Origin: Lachnoclostridium sp. UBA1175
GTDB lineage: Bacteria > Bacillota > Clostridia > Lachnospirales > Lachnospiraceae
Assembly: GCA_002311665.1 (NCBI GenBank)
Contig: DBYX01000005.1
Location: forward strand, 93,090-115,553
Direction of reading: 5' to 3'
DNA length: 22,464 nt
Shown: piece by piece, positions 1 to 6,477 of the stretch
How positions within the stretch are numbered: position 1 is the stretch's first letter
Layout: the number at the start of each line of letters is the position of its first letter
The notes under the pieces: generated by a model
Seen by the model: only the letters and a program-made list of their open reading frames with translations
The model's database searches: none
What the model was told of the DNA's origin: nothing
Translations under genes and position numbers: made by a program

Positions 1-6
1 TGCGAG

Positions 7-22
7 TGCTGCAACAGCAGCA
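7..22 (+). other. Small hairpin in the ileS leader
   Basis: TGCTGC (7-12) and GCAGCA (17-22) can pair around an AACA loop, 48 bases before the ileS start codon. The window begins here, so the rest of the leader is missing. ileS genes in Firmicutes often carry a T-box, but no T-box antiterminator sequence is visible in these 69 bases, so I do not call one. Confidence 0.3.
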
Positions 23-69
23 ACAACATTTTCCGAAACATGAAATATCAAAGCAGGGAGGATACAACG

Positions 70-3000
70 ATGTATGAGAAAGTAGACGCCGGTATGAATT
101 TCGTCGACCGCGAGAAGCAGGTCCTGCAATTCTGGAAGGCCAACAACATTTTCGAGAAGAGCATGGATTCGCGCAAGAAAGGGCCGACTTACACATTTTA
201 CGACGGACCTCCGACCGCGAACGGCAAGCCGCACATCGGCCACGTGCTGACGCGTGTCATCAAGGATATGATCCCGCGTTACCGCACCATGAAGGGCTTT
301 ATGGTGCCCCGCAAGGCCGGTTGGGACACGCACGGTCTGCCCGTGGAGATCGAGGTGGAGAAGCTCCTCGGCATCAACGGCAAGGACCAGATCGAGGCGT
401 ACGGTCTCGAGCCTTTCATCGATAAATGTAAGGAATCCGTGTGGAAATACAAGGGCATGTGGGAGGATTTCTCCGGCACCGTCGGCTTCTGGGCCGATAT
501 GGACAACCCCTACGTGACCTATCATGACGATTACATCGAGTCCGAGTGGTGGGCTCTTCGCCAGATCTGGGACAAGGGTCTTCTCTACAAGGGCTTCAAG
601 ATCGTTCCTTACTGCCCGCGCTGCGGCACGCCTCTGTCTTCTGCCGAGGTTTCGCAGGGCTACAAGACCGTGAAGGAGCGCTCGGCTGTCGTGCGTTTCA
701 AGGCGGTCGGCGAGGACGCTTATTTCCTGGCCTGGACGACCACGCCCTGGACGCTTCCCTCGAATGTCGCTCTCTGCGTGAATCCTGAGGACACATACGT
801 GAAGGTGAAGGCCGCCGACGGCTACACCTACTATCTTGCCGAGGCTTTGGCTGACACCGTTCTGGCGCCTCTCGCCAAGGACGGCGCTCCGGCTTACGAG
901 GTGCTTGAGACCTTCAAGGGTACCGACCTCGAGCGCCGCGAGTATGAGCCGCTTTACACCTGCGCTGCCGACGAGGCAAAGAAGCAGGGGAAGAAAGCAT
1001 TTTACGTGACATGCGATGACTACGTCACCATGTCCGACGGTACCGGCATCGTTCATATCGCTCCGGCATTCGGTGAGGACGACGCGAACGTCGGCCGCAA
1101 TTACGACCTTCCGCTCGTGCAGATGGTCAATGAGAAGGGTGTCATGCTCGACGTGACGCCGTTCGCGGGCATGCGCTGCAAGCCCACCGCTGCCGAGATG
1201 GAGAAGGGCGCGATCAGTGCCGATCCCGAGGTGATCAAGGATCTCTCCGCGCGCAAGCTTCTGTTCGATGCTCCGAAGTTCGAGCACGAGTATCCGCACT
1301 GCTGGCGCTGTGACACTCCTCTGATCTACTACGCACGCGAGTCGTGGTACATCCGCGAGACCGCTGTCCGCGATGACCTCGTGCGCAACAACAATACCGT
1401 AAACTGGATCCCGGATTCCATCGGCAAGGGCCGCTTCGGCAACTGGCTTGAGAATATCCAGGACTGGGCGCTCAGCCGCAACCGTTACTGGGGAACTCCT
1501 CTGAATATCTGGGAGTGCGAGTGCGGTCACCGCGAGTGTATCGGAAGCCGCGCAGAGCTCGCGGAGCGCTCCGGCAAGCCCGACGACGCGAAGGTTGAGC
1601 TGCACCGTCCGTACATCGACGCGGTCACGTTCCCGTGTCCGAAGTGCGGCAAGACGATGCACCGTGTTCCCGAGGTGATCGACTGCTGGTTCGACTCCGG
1701 CGCAATGCCTTTTGCACAGCATCATTATCCGTTTGAAAACAAGGAACTCTTCGAGGAGCAGTTCCCGGCACAGTTCATCTCCGAGGCGGTTGACCAGACA
1801 CGCGGCTGGTTCCACTCCCTGATGGCGGAGTCGACGCTTCTGTTCAACAAGGCGCCGTACGAGAACGTCATCGTGCTCGGCCACGTTCAGGACGAGAACG
1901 GCCAGAAGATGAGCAAGTCCAAGGGCAACGCTGTCGACCCGTTCGAGGCTCTGGCTTCCTTCGGCGCCGATGCGATTCGCTGGTACTTCTATATCAACAG
2001 CGCGCCGTGGCTGCCGAACCGCTTCCACGACAAGGCTGTCATCGAGGGCCAGCGAAAGTTCATGGGCACGCTCTGGAACACCTATGCGTTCTTCGTGCTC
2101 TATGCGAACATCGATGATTTTGACGCGACGAAATATACTCTTGAATACGACAAACTTCCGGTTATGGACCGCTGGCTTCTTTCCCGTCTGATGTCCACCG
2201 TGAAGGATGTCGACGACAACCTCTGGAACTACCGCATCCCCGAGGCTGCCCGTGCTCTCGACTCGTTCGTCGACGAGATGAGCAACTGGTATGTCCGCCG
2301 CGGCCGTGAACGCTTCTGGGCAAAGGGCATGGAGCAGGACAAGATCAACGCCTACATGACGCTGTACACCGCCCTGGTTACCATCGCCAAGACCGCTGCT
2401 CCGATGATCCCGTTCATGAGCGAGGCGATCTACAGAAATCTTGTCTGCAGCATCGACAAGGCAGCTCCCGAGAGTGTGCATCTGTGCGATTTCCCGACGG
2501 TTGAGGAGTCCTGGATCGACACGAAACTCGAGGCCGATATGGACGAGGTTCTCAAGGTTGTTGTGCTCGGCCGCGCCTGCCGTAACGCTTCCAACATCAA
2601 GCAGCGCCAGCCGATCGCGAACATGTTCGTGTGCAGCGAGCGCGGTGCGCTCAACGAGTTCTACCAGGAGATCATTGAGGACGAGCTCAACGTCAAGGCA
2701 TTGTCCTTCACGGACGATGTCAGCGAGTTGACTTCGTACTCGTTCAAGCCGCAGCTCAAGACGCTCGGCAAACGCTTCGGCAAGCGGATCAACACCGTCC
2801 GCGAGCTTCTTGCGAACATCGACGGCCGCGCCGCGATGAAGGAACTGGATGCTACCGGCGCGCTGACGCTTGTTGTTGACGGCGTATCCGAGAGCATCGC
2901 GAAGGAAGATCTGTTGATCGAGTCGCAGCAGACCGAGGGTTATGTCTCCGACAGCGACGGCGGCATCACGGTTGTCCTTGACACCCGCCTGACGCCCGAG

Positions 3001-3258
3001 CTCATCGAGGAAGGCTACGTGCGCGAAGTCATCAGCAAAGTCCAGACGATGCGCAAGGAAGCCGGCTTCGAGGTTATGGACCACATCACCGTGGCCTTGG
3101 TCGGCAACGAGAAACTCGCTGCAGTTTGCGAGAAGAATTCCGAGTTCCTGTGCCGAGTTGTTTTGGCAGACGAGCTCCGCTTCGAGGCCGTCGACGGCTA
3201 CACGAAGGACTGGAATATCAACGGCGAGGACGTCACCATCACCGTCGTGAAGAGGTGA
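70..3258 (+). CDS. ileS: Isoleucyl-tRNA synthetase
   Basis: This cytoplasmic class I aminoacyl-tRNA synthetase charges tRNA-Ile with isoleucine using ATP. The product has 1062 residues. The start at 70 is preferred over an in-frame ATG at 40 because AGGGAGG (55-61) sits 8 bases before it. Visible marks are HIGH at about residues 55-58, WDTHG at 85-89, the editing-domain motif TTTPWTLP near 223-230, and KMSKS at 613-617 followed by GN. CxxC pairs occur at 182/185, 411/414 and 523/526, with a CxC near 483, suggesting bound zinc. The length and the CPRC/CWRC pattern fit the longer, eukaryote-like class of bacterial IleRS, often called type 2. That class is known for low sensitivity to mupirocin, so resistance is an inference here. 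The gene reads intact and stands alone, with a repeat-rich region downstream. Confidence 0.97.
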   Translation: MYEKVDAGMNFVDREKQVLQFWKANNIFEKSMDSRKKGPTYTFYDGPPTANGKPHIGHVLTRVIKDMIPRYRTMKGFMVPRKAGWDTHGLPVEIEVEKLLGINGKDQIEAYGLEPFIDKCKESVWKYKGMWEDFSGTVGFWADMDNPYVTYHDDYIESEWWALRQIWDKGLLYKGFKIVPYCPRCGTPLSSAEVSQGYKTVKERSAVVRFKAVGEDAYFLAWTTTPWTLPSNVALCVNPEDTYVKVKAADGYTYYLAEALADTVLAPLAKDGAPAYEVLETFKGTDLERREYEPLYTCAADEAKKQGKKAFYVTCDDYVTMSDGTGIVHIAPAFGEDDANVGRNYDLPLVQMVNEKGVMLDVTPFAGMRCKPTAAEMEKGAISADPEVIKDLSARKLLFDAPKFEHEYPHCWRCDTPLIYYARESWYIRETAVRDDLVRNNNTVNWIPDSIGKGRFGNWLENIQDWALSRNRYWGTPLNIWECECGHRECIGSRAELAERSGKPDDAKVELHRPYIDAVTFPCPKCGKTMHRVPEVIDCWFDSGAMPFAQHHYPFENKELFEEQFPAQFISEAVDQTRGWFHSLMAESTLLFNKAPYENVIVLGHVQDENGQKMSKSKGNAVDPFEALASFGADAIRWYFYINSAPWLPNRFHDKAVIEGQRKFMGTLWNTYAFFVLYANIDDFDATKYTLEYDKLPVMDRWLLSRLMSTVKDVDDNLWNYRIPEAARALDSFVDEMSNWYVRRGRERFWAKGMEQDKINAYMTLYTALVTIAKTAAPMIPFMSEAIYRNLVCSIDKAAPESVHLCDFPTVEESWIDTKLEADMDEVLKVVVLGRACRNASNIKQRQPIANMFVCSERGALNEFYQEIIEDELNVKALSFTDDVSELTSYSFKPQLKTLGKRFGKRINTVRELLANIDGRAAMKELDATGALTLVVDGVSESIAKEDLLIESQQTEGYVSDSDGGITVVLDTRLTPELIEEGYVREVISKVQTMRKEAGFEVMDHITVALVGNEKLAAVCEKNSEFLCRVVLADELRFEAVDGYTKDWNINGEDVTITVVKR

Positions 3259-3283
3259 GAACGGCCGTGTGAGCCGGGCCGGG

Positions 3284-3422
3284 TAAGGCAAGTAAGGCAA
3301 GTAGGCAAGTAAGCAAGTAAGCAAGTAAGGCAAGTTAACAAGCTGGACTCAAGGCAAGTTAACAAGCTGGACTCAAGGCAAGTTAACAAGCCGGACTCAA
3401 GGCAAGTTAACAAGCCGGACTC
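3284..3422. repeat. 24-bp tandem repeat, four copies, with degenerate short repeats before it
   Basis: Four head-to-tail copies of a 24-bp unit lie at 3327-3350, 3351-3374, 3375-3398 and 3399-3422. The unit reads AAGGCAAGTTAACAAG followed by CTGGACTC. Copies 1 and 2 are identical; copies 3 and 4 are identical to each other and differ from the first two by one base (CTGG to CCGG). Before them (3284-3326) is a looser run of GTAAGGCAAGT-like 8-11 base repeats. The block starts about 25 bases after the ileS stop codon. No function can be read from it. The very high identity suggests recent slippage or unequal exchange. Confidence 0.9.
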
Positions 3423-3444
3423 TTATTGATTGAATGTGAAAATT

Positions 3445-3472
3445 CCGGTGCGGGGCGACCGCCCCGCACCGG
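3445..3472. terminator. Perfect 12-bp GC-rich hairpin downstream of ileS
   Basis: CCGGTGCGGGGC (3445-3456) and GCCCCGCACCGG (3461-3472) are perfect reverse complements around a 4-base loop, GACC. The hairpin is very stable and could end the ileS transcript. There is no U-run after it (ATACTCTTAT follows), so it is not a classical intrinsic terminator. It could instead be a REP-like palindrome; similar GCGGGG...CCCCGC hairpins occur near 16400 and 16840. Confidence 0.5.
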
Positions 3473-3484
3473 ATACTCTTATAT

Positions 3485-3503
3485 GACGCGTGGAACACGC
3501 GTC
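3485..3503. other. Perfect 8-bp hairpin
   Basis: GACGCGTG (3485-3492) and CACGCGTC (3496-3503) pair around a GAA loop, 12 bases after the larger GC-rich hairpin. The two may act together as a transcript end for ileS or mark the boundary of the repeat region. No U-run follows. Confidence 0.4.
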
Positions 3504-3566
3504 GATCTGTGGGATATTCCCGTATCTTTGACACTTATTCTTGATATTTCTCTGTTTTTTCCTGAT

Positions 3567-4358
3567 TCAACAGAAAAACAGCCTGCCTCGGGGGCCTTGA
3601 AAGGCTTGTTGGGGTCTTGTTTCTGTTGAAACTATTCAATTCTCTTCAAATCAACAGAAAAACTGCCGGACGGAGGTCGCCTGAACAGGTCAATTTAGGC
3701 TAGTTTACTGTTGAAACTTATAATTCTTACTTGAATCAACAGAAAAACTGCCGGGTGGAGGGTGCCTGAACAGGTCAATTTAGGCTGGTTTACTGTTGAA
3801 ACTTATAATTCTTACTTGAGTCAACAGAAAAACTGCCGGACGGAGGGTGCCTGAATAGGTCGATTTAGGCTGGTTTACTGTTGAAACTCCTCAATTCTCC
3901 TCAAATCAACAGAAAAGTAGCCGACTCGCGGGTGATAGAAGAGATCGGTAAAGGCAAGTTTTCTGTTGAAACTATTCAATTCTCCCCGAATCAACAGAAA
4001 AACTGCCGGACGGAGGTCGCCTGAACAGGTCAATTTAGGCTAGTTTACTGTTGAAACTTATAATTCTTACTTGAATCAACAGAAAAACTGCCGGGTTGAG
4101 GGTGCCTGAACAGGTCGATTTAGGCTGGTTTACTGTTGAAACTCCTCAATTCTCCTCAAATCAACAGAAAAGTAGCCGACTCGCGGGTGATAGAAGAGTT
4201 AGGTAAAGGCAAGCTTTCTGTTGAAATTATTCAATTCTCCCCGAGTCAACAGAAAAACTATCGAATCCCCTCAATTTGATCGGGAGAAAAGGGCGTTTCT
4301 TCTGTTGAAGTCTTCCAAAACCCCAAAAGCAACAGAAAACCGGAGAAACCCTGTTGAA
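3567..4358 (+). repeat. Array of ten hairpin units with 85-bp period
   Basis: Each unit begins (T)CAACAGAAAA and ends CTGTTGAA, so its two ends are inverted repeats that can close a stem. Units lie at 3567-3630, 3651-3715, 3736-3800, 3821-3885, 3906-3970, 3991-4055, 4076-4140, 4161-4225, 4246-4309 and a short last one at 4329-4358. Successive starts are 84, 85, 85, 85, 85, 85, 85, 85 and 83 bases apart, and linkers are 19-20 bases. Units 2, 3, 4, 6 and 7 share one core (CTGCCGG...TTTAGGCT); units 5 and 8 share another (GTAGCCGACTCGCGGG...AAAGGCAAG); units 1 and 9 have their own cores. Units 2 and 6 are identical. An inner GCC/GGC pair is kept in both main core types. The array ends 49 bases before the start codon of the nuclease-like gene. 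It is not CRISPR, because the cores repeat and there is no separate constant repeat with unique spacers. Orientation is given as that of the gene. Confidence 0.93.
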
Positions 4359-4385
4359 ATATCATAAAAACCATACTAACAGGGG
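4350..4385 (+). promoter_or_regulatory. Leader hairpin before the nuclease-like gene
   Basis: CCCTGTT (4349-4355) can pair with AACAGGG (4378-4384). This gives a 7-bp stem, extendable by one G-U pair, ending 11 bases before the AAAGGAGG ribosome binding site (4396-4402). The left arm is the end of the truncated last array unit, so array sequence is built into the 5' leader of the gene. The hairpin could tune translation or be a processing site. This is inferred from pairing alone. Confidence 0.4.
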
Positions 4386-4407
4386 TGTAACAAGAAAGGA
4401 GGAACGT

Positions 4408-5211
4408 ATGAATCGTGAATTGATTGCTTTGCTGGAGTGTGAGCAGAAGAAAACAGTAGCTATCCTCGGCCGAGTGAAGAAAGAGATGAAGCGCATGCCG
4501 GACGGTAGACTGGAGGTGTCTAAAACAGGAGGTAAATACAGGCAATATATCAGGGTATTGCACGATAAGGGAACCTTGAAGAGAAAGTATATCGGGAAAA
4601 AAGAAATCGGATTGGCACAGCGCTTGGCTCAAAAGGAATATGATGAGAAATTGCGTTGTGTCGCGGAGACACTGGTCGATACCCTGTCAAACTTGGCGGA
4701 GGCTTTGAAACAGTATGATATAGAGAAAGTCTACGCGGAGGAGTCGGAAGCACGTCGCGAACTGATCATTCCGGTCATCCCAAACGATGAGCAGTTTATC
4801 AGAGGATGGTATGAGGAGCATCCGGGAAACGGCAACTCATATGAAATGATCACATCATACACGACCCTGCGAGGAGAGAAAGTGCGGTCAAAATCGGAGA
4901 AGATGATCGCGGATGCATATTATACGGCATCTATCCCGTATGTGTACGAGCCGGCGCTTCATTTGCGCACGGGCCGGACGGTTTATCCGGATTTCGCGGT
5001 GCTGGACACCGTCAGGCGGCGCACGATGTACCACGAACATTTTGGCCTGATGGATGATGAGGAATACCGGGTGGGCTGCATTCGGAAAATCCGGAGTTAC
5101 AACGACGCCGGATTGTGGAGCGGAGAGACGATGATCTATACGTTTGAAGGAGGAGAAGTGCCGTTTGATCAGGAGGAACTGGAGCGTATGATCGAAAAGT
5201 ATTTTAGGTAA
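4408..5211 (+). CDS. Orphan protein with PD-(D/E)XK nuclease-like C-terminal half
   Basis: The product has 267 residues and I do not recognise a named family. The ATG at 4408 follows AAAGGAGG (4396-4402) by 5 bases. An upstream in-frame TTG at 4354 lies inside the last array unit and is less likely. The N-terminal part (1-110) is basic and helical, with GGKYRQYIR near 41-49, KRKYIGKK near 58-65 and LAQKEYDEKL near 73-82. The C-terminal part resembles a nuclease core: RSKSEKMIAD (E164), YVYEPALHL (E181), YPDF (P194-D195), YHEHFG (E210) and IRKIRSY (K227). The expected Lys two residues after E210 is absent (F212), so activity is uncertain unless K227 or another residue replaces it. There is no signal peptide or membrane segment, so it is probably cytoplasmic. 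The gene is less GC-rich than its neighbours and sits directly after the 85-bp hairpin array, suggesting a transferred module. DNA or RNA as substrate is unknown. Confidence 0.75.
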   Translation: MNRELIALLECEQKKTVAILGRVKKEMKRMPDGRLEVSKTGGKYRQYIRVLHDKGTLKRKYIGKKEIGLAQRLAQKEYDEKLRCVAETLVDTLSNLAEALKQYDIEKVYAEESEARRELIIPVIPNDEQFIRGWYEEHPGNGNSYEMITSYTTLRGEKVRSKSEKMIADAYYTASIPYVYEPALHLRTGRTVYPDFAVLDTVRRRTMYHEHFGLMDDEEYRVGCIRKIRSYNDAGLWSGETMIYTFEGGEVPFDQEELERMIEKYFR

Positions 5212-5264
5212 ATTTTCGTTGAATTTCGGGTGCCTTTGTGCGATGATAAAAGGCGAGTTTTAAG

Positions 5265-5283
5265 CCGAGCAGACGGTGCTCGG
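5265..5283. other. 7-bp hairpin before the amidase gene
   Basis: CCGAGCA (5265-5271) and TGCTCGG (5277-5283) pair around GACGG. It lies 53 bases after the nuclease-like gene and 24 before the amidase start. It lacks a U-run, so it may be a weak terminator or a leader structure. Confidence 0.35.
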
Positions 5284-5306
5284 TGCGTGATGGGAGAGTA
5301 AAAGAA

Positions 5307-6320
5307 TTGAAAAAGATAAGACTGAAATTTCTTATGTGCGCAGTGGGAATGCTTTTGATCATAGCCTGCGCGGGATGCGGCAGGAATAAGACGAATAATG
5401 ATCTGCTGGAAGCAGGGGAACATCAATTGCCTGCCTCGGAAAATGAAGTAACTCCTACCTCACTCCCTGCGGCGACCGGATTGCCGGCAACGCCGACGCC
5501 TGATCCGACAGCGACTTCGGCGCCTGATCCGACGGCAACATCGACGCCGGTTCCGACGGCCACGCCCGCGCCTACGAAGGCTCCGACGGCGACGCCCACG
5601 GAAGTCCCGGCTACACCTGCGGTAACCTCAACGCCCACGGAAGTCCCGGCTACACCCACGGTAACACCGGACCCGCAGGGAGGCGGCACCGGGAAGAAAC
5701 TGATCGTCATCGATGCGGGGCATCAGCGCAAAGGCAACAATGACAAGGAGCCCGACGGCCCGGGATCCGCTACGAAGAAGGCCAAGGTGAGCTCGGGCAC
5801 GACGGGGCATTTTACGGGGCTTCCGGAATATGAACTGAATCTGATCGTGTCGAAGAAACTGCAGGCAATCCTGCTGGAGCGCGGCTACGACGTGATCATG
5901 GTCCGCGACACGCACGATGTTGACATCAGCAACAGCGAGCGCGCCGAGATTGCCAACAAGGCGGACGCGGACGCGTTCATCCGTGTTCACGCAAATGCCA
6001 ATGACAACAGCGATGTCAACGGCGCAGAGACGCTCTGCCAGACAAGCAAAAACCCGTACAACGCGGATCTGTATCCGCAGAGTCGCAAATTGTCCGAGTG
6101 CGTGCTCGACGCGCTTTGCGCGGAGTGCGGTTGCAAGAAGAGACACGTAGTCGAGACGGACACGATGAGCGGGATCAACTGGTGCCGCGTGCCGGTGACG
6201 ATCGTTGAGATGGGCTTTATGACCAACGAACAAGAGGACCGGCTTATGGCGACCGAGACGTACCAGGACAAACTGGCGAAGGGGATCGCCGACGGCATTG
6301 ACGCTTATTTTGCGAAATGA
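5307..6320 (+). CDS. Lipoprotein N-acetylmuramoyl-L-alanine amidase (amidase_3)
   Basis: This is a zinc-dependent cell-wall hydrolase that cuts the bond between N-acetylmuramic acid and the stem peptide, acting outside the membrane. The chosen start is TTG at 5307, after GGGAG at about 5292-5296. It gives 337 residues beginning MKKIRLKFLM, a basic N-terminus plus hydrophobic stretch ending in a lipobox (IIAC, Cys21). An in-frame GTG at 5283 would put extra charged residues before the signal. Residues about 48-124 are a Pro/Thr/Ala linker with a duplicated TPTEVPATP block (26 bp conserved at 5592-5617 and 5631-5656), probably spanning the wall. The catalytic domain runs from about 130 to 337: DAGH (H139), PEYE (E174), RVHANA (H228) and VEMGFMTN (E301) are the expected zinc ligands and catalytic Glu. 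No wall-binding repeat is seen; the lipid anchor and linker would replace it. Confidence 0.9.
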   Translation: MKKIRLKFLMCAVGMLLIIACAGCGRNKTNNDLLEAGEHQLPASENEVTPTSLPAATGLPATPTPDPTATSAPDPTATSTPVPTATPAPTKAPTATPTEVPATPAVTSTPTEVPATPTVTPDPQGGGTGKKLIVIDAGHQRKGNNDKEPDGPGSATKKAKVSSGTTGHFTGLPEYELNLIVSKKLQAILLERGYDVIMVRDTHDVDISNSERAEIANKADADAFIRVHANANDNSDVNGAETLCQTSKNPYNADLYPQSRKLSECVLDALCAECGCKKRHVVETDTMSGINWCRVPVTIVEMGFMTNEQEDRLMATETYQDKLAKGIADGIDAYFAK

Positions 6321-6477
6321 CCGGCGTAGGGTCGGTCGGAAAATATGGGCCGGAATGTTGCACGGATGATCGTCCGCCCCGAACAGGGGACATGGCATGG
6401 CTGTGAACAACCGCGTTGGGGAGGGAACATTGGCCGGCCTTTGATCACCCGCCCCGGGAAGGGAGAGGAAAACCGGT

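Noticed and set aside
1..69. T-box riboswitch before ileS
   Set aside because: Expected for ileS, but only 69 bases are present and no T-box sequence or terminator is visible.
3198..3413. Minus-strand open frame through the 24-bp repeats giving an LLTCLESS repeat peptide
   Set aside because: It exists because the repeat length is a multiple of three. It has no convincing ribosome site and runs into ileS antisense.
3528..3560. Perfect -35 box TTGACA at 3528-3533 just before the array
   Set aside because: No -10-like hexamer lies 16-18 bases downstream (TCTGTT is at the expected place), so I do not call a promoter for the array.
3567..4358. Array read as CRISPR, with about 39-base repeats (CTGTTGAA + linker + TCAACAGAAAA) and about 46-base spacers
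   Set aside because: The would-be spacers are not unique: one core occurs five times and another twice. The linker part of the would-be repeat varies, and no cas gene is present.
4354..4407. Upstream TTG start for the nuclease-like gene
   Set aside because: It lies inside the last array unit with no ribosome site, whereas ATG 4408 has an ideal AAAGGAGG.
4408..5211. Transposase or integrase for the nuclease-like gene
   Set aside because: No DDE or tyrosine-recombinase motif is seen, and no terminal inverted repeats or target duplication frame the gene.
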